Assembly: GCA_002492335.1 (NCBI GenBank)
Contig: DKYD01000068.1
Coordinates: 18,756 to 25,867, forward strand
DNA from: Lachnospiraceae bacterium UBA7109
GTDB taxonomy: Bacteria; Bacillota; Clostridia; Lachnospirales; Lachnospiraceae
Reading direction: 5' to 3'
DNA length: 7,112 nt
Made by a program: the position numbers and the translations under genes
Shown: piece after piece, positions 1 to 5,777 of the stretch
Layout: each line of letters begins with the position of its first letter
How positions within the stretch are numbered: position 1 is the stretch's first letter
Notes under the pieces: generated by a model
What the model saw: the letters and a program-made list of their open reading frames with translations, nothing else
Told to the model about the DNA's origin: nothing
Databases searched by the model: none

Positions 1-943
1 ATAAATCAAGGCAACTATACACCAATTCCGGATAAGTTTCAAGCACTTTTTTACTTTCATCCGATTCTTCGCACAACCTGGTAATCTGGATATTCAATTC
101 TTCCAGAAGCTCCCGGGGCGTCAAAAGAATCCCTGCTCCCTGACGAATCAGGCGATGGCACCCCTGACTCAACGGACTGTCAGCCGGTCCCGGAAGCGCG
201 TAAATATCCTTTCCCTGTTCCAGCCCAAAATCAACGGTTATCAACGAACCGCTCCGTTCCTTTGCCTCCATGACAAGTATGATATCTGAAAACGCACTGA
301 TTATCCGGTTTCTCCTTGGGAAATACCCTGCAAGCGGAGGTTCTCCCGGACACTGCTCAGAAATAATTCCTCCGGATTTCTGAATATCCGTATACAACCC
401 GATGTGTTCCCGTGGATAACAGACGTCCACTCCACACCCCAGCACCGCATACGTCTCTCCGCCGCCATTCAAGGCTCCCCTCTGACCTGCACCGTCGATT
501 CCCTTTGCCATACCGCTGATAATCTGTACCCCCGCCCGTGCAAGTACTCTTCCGTATTCCAGCGCCATTGCTTCTCCATAATGTGTACAGCGTCTCGCCC
601 CTACAATGGCTGCCGAAAAAAGTCTCCCCGGGAGCCTGCCTTTTACATAAACCGCATATGGAAAATCCGAAATCTCCTTGAGCCTCTCCGGATAATCCTT
701 GTCAAAATAAGGAATAAAACGAATATTTTTTTCTTCCAGTTTTTGATACTGCTCCCTTATTTTTTTATTTTTTTGTGCATTACAAATCACCTCCACATCC
801 CCGTTCTTTAAAAAATCATATGACCTGAGCCTTGTTTCTTCTATATAATATATACCCTCCGCTGTTCCACATGCCTCCCGGAGTTTCCTTTTCTTCTGAT
901 CCGACAAAGGTTTTAATGTCGCAAACCAATATTCATATATCAT
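1..943 (-). CDS. dprA: DNA-processing protein DprA (Smf), 3' end cut by window edge
   Basis: DprA binds incoming single-stranded DNA during natural transformation, protects it and loads RecA; it acts in the cytoplasm. From the ATG at 943, 314 codons stay open to the left edge. Residues 1-75 fit the poorly conserved N-terminal helical region. Residues about 76-285 form the Rossmann-like DprA core, with VGARRCTHYG (114-123), SGMAKGIDGAGQRGAL (143-158), GCGVDVCYPREH (169-180), FPRRNRIIS (208-216) and SGSLITVDFGLEQGKDIYALPG (231-252, read in two parts), all family hallmarks. The C-terminal winged-helix domain is expected just beyond the visible end, VYSCLDL. AAGGAAG at 949-955 lies 5 bases before the ATG. 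It starts 24 bases after comM ends, with no terminator between, so it is probably co-transcribed with comM. Many sporulating Clostridia carry dprA without known competence. Identification is firm; only the 3' end is missing. Confidence 0.95.
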   Translation of the reverse strand, partial: MIYEYWFATLKPLSDQKKRKLREACGTAEGIYYIEETRLRSYDFLKNGDVEVICNAQKNKKIREQYQKLEEKNIRFIPYFDKDYPERLKEISDFPYAVYVKGRLPGRLFSAAIVGARRCTHYGEAMALEYGRVLARAGVQIISGMAKGIDGAGQRGALNGGGETYAVLGCGVDVCYPREHIGLYTDIQKSGGIISEQCPGEPPLAGYFPRRNRIISAFSDIILVMEAKERSGSLITVDFGLEQGKDIYALPGPADSPLSQGCHRLIRQGAGILLTPRELLEELNIQITRLCEESDESKKVLETYPELVYSCLDL

Positions 944-967
944 AAATGCTTCCTTTCTGCTGTTTTA

Positions 968-2503
968 TTATCTTCCCCAGTATTTTTTATCTATCGTGCG
1001 GTAACTGATTGCTTCAGTCAGATGTTCTGTTCTCACCTGTTTTTCACCGCTTAAATCTGCAATCGTCCGGGCCACCTTCAAAATTTTGTGGTAAGTCCGG
1101 GCAGTTAATCCCAATGAAACAAATGCCTGCTCCATCAACTGATGCTCTGCTTTTCCAAGTCTTACATATTTTTCCAGTTCCCTGATGCCAAGCATCGCGT
1201 TTGCCCGAATCTCAGTATTGATATAGCGCTCATTCTGAATCTTCCTCGCTTTGCATACACGTTTTCTTATCTCTCCGGAAGATTCTGTTCTTTCTTCCGT
1301 ATGCAAAGACTCATATTTTACTCCCGGTACTTCAATACAAATATCCACCCGATCCAAAAAGGGCTGGCTGATTCTTCCCAGATAACTGCGTACCTGTCCC
1401 TCACTGCAGCTGCATTTTTCTAAATCAGGATAATTTCCGCAGGGACAGGGATTCATTGCCGCTGCTAAAATAAAGTTTGCCGGGAAAACATAATTTCCAT
1501 GACTTCTCGTGAGTCGAATCTGATGTTCCTCCAGCGGCTGCCGCAGCACCTCTAATACCGGCTTTTGAAATTCTGCCAGCTCGTCTAAAAACAGCACTCC
1601 GCCATGCGCAAGACTTATCTCTCCCGGTGAAGGCACAGCACCTCCGCCTATCAAAGCGGCCTTTGTTGTCGTATGATGTACACTTCTAAACGGCCGCTCT
1701 GTAATCAATGGGCGTGCTTCATCCACCAATCCCATAACACTATATATTTTTGTAATTTCCAGGCTTTCTTCCCTTGTAAGGGGCGGCAGAATTGTCGGAA
1801 TTCTCCTGGCAATCATAGACTTTCCACTTCCCGGAGGCCCGATTAACAGAAGGTTGTGCCCGCCTGCCACCGCAATTTCCGCCGCACGCTTTACGGTTTC
1901 CTGCCCCCGGATATCACTATAATCTACAAGAAATCTCCCGGATGGAGCTTCCTCATCCGCCAGCTCTTTCTCGTTTGGCTCTATCCATATTTCCTTTTTC
2001 AGATAAGCACATACCTCTTTCAGATGCTCCACACCAATAATTCGAATTCCATCCACCAGCGCGCCCTCCGCCGCATTTTCACGAGGCAGAATACAAGTAT
2101 GAAATCCCAGATTTTTTGCCTCCATAACACTTGGGAGGATACCTGACACCTTCCGTATTCCCCCATTCAGACTTAACTCTCCGACAACAACGGTTCCTTC
2201 CAGGCTGTCTGCCGGAATATAACCGATGGAGAGAAGTACGGAAAGCGCAATCGGAAGGTCAAAGGATGACCCTCTCTTCCTCACATTTGCCGGGGATAAA
2301 TTAATTACAATCTTCTTTGGCGGAAGCTGTACCCCCGCATTGCGGATTGCCGTCCGCACTCTTTCCGCTGCTTCTTTTACCTCAGATGAAAGATATCCCA
2401 CCATATGGAACATGGGAAGGCCATTACTGACATCGGCTTCCACCTGAATCATCTCTACACGAAGTCCCTCAAGTGCAGCTGATATAACCGAGCTAAATGC
2501 CAT
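968..2503 (-). CDS. comM: YifB/ComM family Mg-chelatase-like AAA+ ATPase
   Basis: A 511-residue cytoplasmic AAA+ protein. In Gram-negatives ComM is a hexameric helicase that promotes branch migration during integration of transforming DNA; the clostridial orthologue (YifB) is less studied. Residues 1-165 are the Lon-protease-like N-terminal domain typical of the family, with SNGLPMF and PANVRKRGSSFDLPIAL. The Mg-chelatase-type ATPase follows, with Walker A GPPGSGKS (222-229) and Walker B GGVLFLDELAEF (301-312). NPCPCG and CSCS supply four conserved cysteines (353, 355, 364, 366), possibly a metal site. GRISQPFLDRVDI and a C-terminal ATPase lid (about 410-508, LTARTYHKILKVARTIADL) complete the family's usual length. 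Two in-frame ATGs exist, at 2509 and 2503. The AAGAGG at 2511-2516 lies 1 base from the first but 7 from the second, so 2503 is chosen. dprA follows after 24 bases. A promoter is proposed at 2636-2665. Confidence 0.95.
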   Translation of the reverse strand: MAFSSVISAALEGLRVEMIQVEADVSNGLPMFHMVGYLSSEVKEAAERVRTAIRNAGVQLPPKKIVINLSPANVRKRGSSFDLPIALSVLLSIGYIPADSLEGTVVVGELSLNGGIRKVSGILPSVMEAKNLGFHTCILPRENAAEGALVDGIRIIGVEHLKEVCAYLKKEIWIEPNEKELADEEAPSGRFLVDYSDIRGQETVKRAAEIAVAGGHNLLLIGPPGSGKSMIARRIPTILPPLTREESLEITKIYSVMGLVDEARPLITERPFRSVHHTTTKAALIGGGAVPSPGEISLAHGGVLFLDELAEFQKPVLEVLRQPLEEHQIRLTRSHGNYVFPANFILAAAMNPCPCGNYPDLEKCSCSEGQVRSYLGRISQPFLDRVDICIEVPGVKYESLHTEERTESSGEIRKRVCKARKIQNERYINTEIRANAMLGIRELEKYVRLGKAEHQLMEQAFVSLGLTARTYHKILKVARTIADLSGEKQVRTEHLTEAISYRTIDKKYWGR

Positions 2504-2510
2504 ATACATT

Positions 2511-2516
2511 CCTCTT
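2511..2516 (-). promoter_or_regulatory. comM ribosome binding site
   Basis: AAGAGG on the minus strand. It decides between two in-frame ATGs: its spacing is 1 base to the ATG at 2509, too close for initiation, and 7 bases to the ATG at 2503, which is near ideal. The upstream ATG would only add Met-Tyr. Confidence 0.7.
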
Positions 2517-2635
2517 TTCTATTTTTTATTTAACTCAAATATTGCTTAAGCTGATATAACGACCGAATCAGTCAGATAAATTTTGAAAAATGCTGTGTCA
2601 TTTCCAGAAAATATTTCACATATCAGATTGAAGAC

Positions 2636-2665
2636 ATTATAACACTCAAAAACGCTTCTATGCAA
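2636..2665 (-). promoter_or_regulatory. Candidate sigma-A promoter of comM-dprA (extended -10)
   Basis: On the minus strand, a -35-like TTGCAT (2660-2665) is followed after 18 bases by a perfect TATAAT (2636-2641), preceded by TG in the extended -10 arrangement (TGTTATAAT). Transcription would begin near 2629 and leave a leader of about 125 bases before comM. A/T-tracts lie just upstream of the -35 (2672-2698), where an UP element would sit. Sequence-only prediction. Confidence 0.55.
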
Positions 2666-2730
2666 TATGTCTTTTTTCACAAAATTTTTGCTTTTTTTGC
2701 AAATTTAAAATTTCCCTCCCTTGGAAAAGC

Positions 2731-2757
2731 ACAAAATCCTTCTCTTTATCATAGATT
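2731..2757 (+). promoter_or_regulatory. Possible sigma-E-type promoter of sigK
   Basis: CATAGATT at 2750-2757 differs by one base from the sigma-E -10 consensus CATACANT. It is placed so that transcription would start near 2763, ten bases before the sigK ribosome binding site. In Bacillus sigK is transcribed by sigma-E RNA polymerase, which makes this attractive. The -35 candidate (ACAAAAT, 2731-2737, 12-base spacer) is a poor match, so the call is weak. Confidence 0.3.
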
Positions 2758-2772
2758 ATATCAAATATGCCC

Positions 2773-2779
2773 AGAGGTG
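2773..2779 (+). promoter_or_regulatory. sigK ribosome binding site that fixes a TTG start
   Basis: AGAGGTG lies 6 bases before the TTG at 2786-2788, in frame with the sigma factor. It is the only good Shine-Dalgarno sequence near the beginning of this gene; the ATG at 2660 is preceded by AAAACGCTTCT, which has none. Confidence 0.75.
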
Positions 2780-2785
2780 CTTTTT

Positions 2786-3403
2786 TTGAAATCTTTTCCC
2801 CAACCCCTCACATCTGCCGAAGAAAGATACTATATGCAAAAATATACAGAGGGTGATCTTGAAGCCAAACATATTCTAATCGAACGGAACCTGCGCCTCG
2901 TTGCTCACATTGTAAAAAAATACCAGTCTTATGAAGATGATACCGAAGACCTCCTTTCCATCGGCACGATTGGCCTCATCAAAGCAGTCGTTACCTTTGA
3001 CCCGGACAAATGTGTACGTCTCGGAACTTATGCTGCGCGATGTATTGAAAACGAAATCCTTATGCATCTTCGTGCGAAGAAAAAAGCAGCCAGGGAGGTA
3101 TCTCTTTACGAACCGATCGGCACAGACCGGGAAGGAAACGAAATCCAGCTTTTTGACATTATTGAAAGCGAAGCAGACGACGCCCATCAGAAAATAGAAA
3201 TGAAAGATGATATACAAATACTCTATAACAAAGTCGAAGCCGAGCTTTCGCCCCGCGAACGTCTGGTCCTGAAAATGCGTTACGGACTTTATAACGAAGA
3301 AGAATATACACAGCGGGAGATTGCAAAACTACTCGGCATCTCTCGTTCTTATGTGTCCAGAATTGAAAAAAGTGCTATAGAAAAGCTGAGAGAATTCTTT
3401 TGA
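2786..3403 (+). CDS. sigK: RNA polymerase sporulation sigma factor SigK
   Basis: Sigma-K directs the last mother-cell transcription programme in sporulation (coat, cortex and lysis genes). The 205-residue product starts MKSFPQPL, where the FPQPL block matches the beginning of the mature sigma-K core. Region 2 spans about 30-100, with NLRLVAHIVKK, SIGTIGLIKA and YAARCIENEILMHLR. The linker has VSLYEPIGTDREGNEI, and region 4 (about 150-203) has a helix-turn-helix, TQREIAKLLGISRSYVSRIEK. HIVKK, MHLR and ISRSYVSRIEK favour SigK over SigE. The TTG start is chosen for its AGAGGTG ribosome binding site. The frame is also open to an ATG at 2660, but those 42 residues do not resemble a hydrophobic pro-sequence and lack a ribosome binding site. 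With the TTG start there is no pro-peptide to cleave, as in Clostridioides difficile. The gene is continuous, not split by a skin element. It is transcribed divergently from comM and converges on the PqqD gene. Confidence 0.9.
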   Translation: MKSFPQPLTSAEERYYMQKYTEGDLEAKHILIERNLRLVAHIVKKYQSYEDDTEDLLSIGTIGLIKAVVTFDPDKCVRLGTYAARCIENEILMHLRAKKKAAREVSLYEPIGTDREGNEIQLFDIIESEADDAHQKIEMKDDIQILYNKVEAELSPRERLVLKMRYGLYNEEEYTQREIAKLLGISRSYVSRIEKSAIEKLREFF

Positions 3404-3414
3404 ATTCCCTCAGC
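3385..3414. terminator. Bidirectional hairpin terminator between sigK and the pqqD-like gene
   Basis: The arms GCTGAGAGAATTC (3385-3397) and GAATTCCCTCAGC (3402-3414) pair over 13 positions with one A-C mismatch, around a TTTT loop. The plus strand continues as CTTATTATTT and the minus strand as TTTTCTATAG, so both directions have a U-rich tail, though neither is a perfect U run. The sigK stop codon TGA (3401-3403) spans the end of the loop and the start of the right arm. The stop of the opposing gene is at 3419. Confidence 0.85.
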
Positions 3415-3418
3415 CTTA

Positions 3419-3769
3419 TTATTTCCACTCCAGAAAATGATAACTGTCCAAAATCTGAAAATACTTTGCAAGTCTCGCATAAAGCGGCTCTGCCTTTTCC
3501 CCGAATTCCGCCTCAACTGCTTTCCCGAGTTCGATAATATCCTTCTCCCCGTCTATAAGCGGCCAGACGAAGCTTCCGATCTCGTCCAGATGGATATACG
3601 TGATCTTCGGCTTATGAAAAAACTTTTGGGCCATCCGGTTAAATATACCGGTATTTTCAATATTCAGTGTTACAATTTTCTTTTCGTCCACAGACCATGT
3701 AATCCCTTCCGGTCGTTTCGGTTTTCGTTCCAGATAATTCTCTGAAGCTGTTTTTTCTTTTTTTTTCAT
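3419..3769 (-). CDS. PqqD family protein (RRE-like fold), coupled to OPT transporter
   Basis: A 116-residue protein with no signal peptide or membrane segment, so cytoplasmic. Residues about 56-116 match the PqqD family (PF05402-like): YIHLDEIGSFVWPLIDGEKD followed by two helices, IIELGKAVEAEFG and LYARLAKYFQIL. Family knowledge: PqqD chaperones the PqqA precursor peptide to the radical-SAM enzyme PqqE, and the fold serves as the RiPP recognition element in many peptide-modifying systems. Here no maturase or precursor is visible. The first ~50 residues are basic and unlike classical PqqD, which is about 90 residues long. The gene starts 3 bases after the stop of the OPT transporter gene and has no good ribosome binding site of its own, so its translation probably depends on the upstream gene. 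The start codon is followed directly by a run of nine A. It ends at the hairpin shared with sigK. Family call fairly sure; function unknown, with a peptide-binding role beside the transporter inferred. Confidence 0.85.
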   Translation of the reverse strand: MKKKEKTASENYLERKPKRPEGITWSVDEKKIVTLNIENTGIFNRMAQKFFHKPKITYIHLDEIGSFVWPLIDGEKDIIELGKAVEAEFGEKAEPLYARLAKYFQILDSYHFLEWK

Positions 3770-3772
3770 AGC

Positions 3773-5680
3773 TTATTTACTTCTTTTCTTCCATATAGAA
3801 AACTTAAGCACGGTAAGTATGATAAGTGCAAATACAACTAAGCTTCCAATATTTGCCACACCTGCTGAAAGATTTAATTTTTCTGACAGATCAATCGCCT
3901 TGTCTGCTCCAAACACTGCCAGGAATGCCAGCAGAATACCTACAAGCCCCTCTCCTGCAATCATACCGGAACAGTAAAGGACACCATCGCTGATAATACG
4001 CTCTTTCTCTGCTTTCTCTTTTTTCATCTTTTCAAATGCAAGTCTTACCAGTCCGCCAACCATAATGCAGGCATTTAACTGAACCGGAAGATATACACCA
4101 ATTGCAAACGGAAGTACCGGAATTCCGATAATCTCTATTACGATCGCAAGGAATACACCGATAAACACAAGCGCCCACGGCAGATTGTTTTCCATAACAC
4201 CTTCAATAATCATCTTCATAAGTGTTGCCTGAGGTGCTCCAAGCTCCGCTGTTCCAAATCCCCATGCAGAATCCAGAAGGTACAACACACCGCCAATCGC
4301 AAATGCTGCGGCAATCGCACCGATCAGCTCTCCAATCTGCTGCTTCTTCGGTGTAGCGCCAAGAAGATACCCTGTCTTTAAATCCTGAGAGGTATCACCC
4401 GCCATAGCGGCTACGATACAGATGATGGATCCAATCGCGATCGCGCCCTGCATTCCATGTATTCCACTGTCTCCAGTGAGCTTCAGGATAATCGTTGCAA
4501 AAAGAAGGGTTGCAATCGCCATACCGGAGACAGGATTATTACTGCTTCCGACAAGTCCTACCATTCTGGATGAGACTGTTGCAAAGAAAAATCCAAATAT
4601 AACTACAATAACTGCGCCGATAAATGTCACCGGAATTGCCGGAATCAGCCAGATTAATACTGTAAGAACAGCAACTCCAATTAAAATAAACTTCATATCC
4701 AGATCCTGAGAGGTACGGTCTTTTCCGCCTCCAACAGAACCCTTCATACTCTTCATCGCATCGCGGAACGTACGGACAATCAGTGGCAGAGATTTGATCA
4801 GACTGATAATTCCACCGGCCGCCAATGCTCCGGCGCCAATATAACGAATGTAGCTTCCCCAGATTGCACTTGCACCACCGGCAGCAAACATCTCGCCAAT
4901 CGGAGCTGTTCCCGGATACAATACAAGATTCTCTCCAAAGAGCACAATAATCGGAATCAGTACAAGCCAGCTGACCAGGCCACCCGCAAACATGTAAGAA
5001 GCAATTCTCGGGCCGCAGATATAACCAACACTCATAACTGCCGGATAAATCTGTGTTCCAATCTCTCCTGCATATCCTTTCACACGGAAGGATACCTCAC
5101 TTGGTACAAGCTTTAAACCATCAATAATAAATTTGAATCCCGCAGCGATTCCGAGTCCTGCAAATACAGTAGAAGCATTTGCACCGCCCTCCTCACCTGC
5201 AAGAAGTACTTCCGCACACGCTGTTCCTTCCGGATAAGGAAGAACTCCATGCTCTTTTACAATCAGAGCATTTCGAAGCGGAACCATAAAGAGAACTCCA
5301 AGCAGTCCTCCGATCAGAGCAATTAATGTAATCTCAACAATACCTGGTTTATCCATCTTTCCTTCTGCCGCCCACAAAAAGAGTGCCGGCAGTGTAAAGA
5401 TTGCACCAGCCGCCAGAGATTCTCCGGCGGAACCAACCGTCTGAACAATGTTGCTCTCTAAAATGGAATTTTTGCGCATAACCACGCGGATCACACCCAT
5501 TGCGATTACTGCCGCCGGAATCGACGCGGAAACCGTCATACCAACACGTAATCCCAGATACGCATTAGCAGCGCCAAATACAACTGCAAGAATCACACCC
5601 ATCAAAATAGACGTCACCGTAAATTCAGGAGTGATCTTCTCAGCCGGTATATATGGCTTAAATTCGTTTTGATTTTTCAT
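3773..5680 (-). CDS. OPT-family oligopeptide transporter
   Basis: A 635-residue integral membrane protein of the oligopeptide transporter (OPT) superfamily, prokaryotic branch. These are secondary carriers, thought to be proton-driven, for short peptides; some eukaryotic relatives carry metal chelates. A short hydrophilic N-terminus is followed by roughly 14-16 hydrophobic segments, from 21-45 to 608-630. Conserved blocks are NAYLGLRVGMTVSASIPAAV (40-59), ILESNIVQTVGSAGESLAAG (73-92), LPYPEGTACAEVL (147-159), GSSNNPVSGMAIATL (378-392), GDTSQDLKTGYLLGATP (428-444) and IEIIGIPVLPFAIGVYLPV (515-533). Length is normal for the family and the frame is intact. A charged loop at 549-563 (KMKKEKAEKERI) is probably cytoplasmic. 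AAGGAG lies 9 bases before the ATG, and a near-consensus promoter lies just upstream. The PqqD-like gene follows after 3 bases, so the two form an operon. The substrate cannot be read from the sequence. Confidence 0.93.
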   Translation of the reverse strand: MKNQNEFKPYIPAEKITPEFTVTSILMGVILAVVFGAANAYLGLRVGMTVSASIPAAVIAMGVIRVVMRKNSILESNIVQTVGSAGESLAAGAIFTLPALFLWAAEGKMDKPGIVEITLIALIGGLLGVLFMVPLRNALIVKEHGVLPYPEGTACAEVLLAGEEGGANASTVFAGLGIAAGFKFIIDGLKLVPSEVSFRVKGYAGEIGTQIYPAVMSVGYICGPRIASYMFAGGLVSWLVLIPIIVLFGENLVLYPGTAPIGEMFAAGGASAIWGSYIRYIGAGALAAGGIISLIKSLPLIVRTFRDAMKSMKGSVGGGKDRTSQDLDMKFILIGVAVLTVLIWLIPAIPVTFIGAVIVVIFGFFFATVSSRMVGLVGSSNNPVSGMAIATLLFATIILKLTGDSGIHGMQGAIAIGSIICIVAAMAGDTSQDLKTGYLLGATPKKQQIGELIGAIAAAFAIGGVLYLLDSAWGFGTAELGAPQATLMKMIIEGVMENNLPWALVFIGVFLAIVIEIIGIPVLPFAIGVYLPVQLNACIMVGGLVRLAFEKMKKEKAEKERIISDGVLYCSGMIAGEGLVGILLAFLAVFGADKAIDLSEKLNLSAGVANIGSLVVFALIILTVLKFSIWKKRSK

Positions 5681-5712
5681 GACCTCTCTCTCCTTTTCTT
5701 TTGTTATTTTTA

Positions 5713-5741
5713 ATTATAACCAAATAAAAGCCTTTGTGCAA
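5713..5741 (-). promoter_or_regulatory. Sigma-A promoter of the OPT-pqqD operon
   Basis: On the minus strand, TTGCAC (5736-5741), a 17-base spacer and a perfect TATAAT (5713-5718). The predicted start near 5706 leaves a leader of about 25 bases that carries AAGGAG at 5690-5695. No convincing terminator separates it from trhP upstream, so read-through is also possible. Confidence 0.75.
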
Positions 5742-5777
5742 GCAGTGAAACAGGTCTTCCTGAAATATCCTGATCAT

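Larger units (their letters stand above)
2504..2785. other. Divergent intergenic region between comM and sigK
   Basis: About 280 bases without a convincing gene between the two divergent starts. It holds the comM ribosome binding site and promoter candidate, A/T tracts at 2672-2712, and the sigma-E-like site and ribosome binding site of sigK. The plus-strand reading frame that extends sigK upstream to an ATG at 2660 has no Shine-Dalgarno sequence and reads as low-complexity, Phe-rich translation of AT-rich DNA. No small RNA or riboswitch was recognised. Confidence 0.7.

Noticed and set aside
404..811. Plus-strand open frame of 135 codons
   Set aside because: It is antisense to the DprA core, whose motifs are unmistakable on the minus strand; no ribosome binding site or family resemblance.
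2551..2573. Near-palindrome GACCGAATCAGTC and a 5-base-pair CTGAT/ATCAG stem in the comM leader
   Set aside because: The stem is short with an 11-base loop and no U run, and the palindrome matches at only 10 of 13 positions; chance is a fair explanation in AT-rich DNA.
2681..2712. TTTGC-T7-GCAAA hairpin in the comM-sigK spacer
   Set aside because: Five base pairs around seven T in low-complexity sequence; better explained as A/T tracts.
2876..3217. Minus-strand open frame of 113 codons inside sigK
   Set aside because: It is antisense to conserved sigma region 2; low-complexity product and no start signals.
4422..4709. Plus-strand open frame of 95 codons inside the OPT gene
   Set aside because: It is the complement of conserved transmembrane segments, and its Ile/Thr-rich composition is what such antisense reading gives.
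5751..5762. CAGG-TCTT-CCTG hairpin between trhP and the OPT promoter
   Set aside because: The stem has only 4 base pairs and no following U tract, so neither a terminator nor an operator can be supported.
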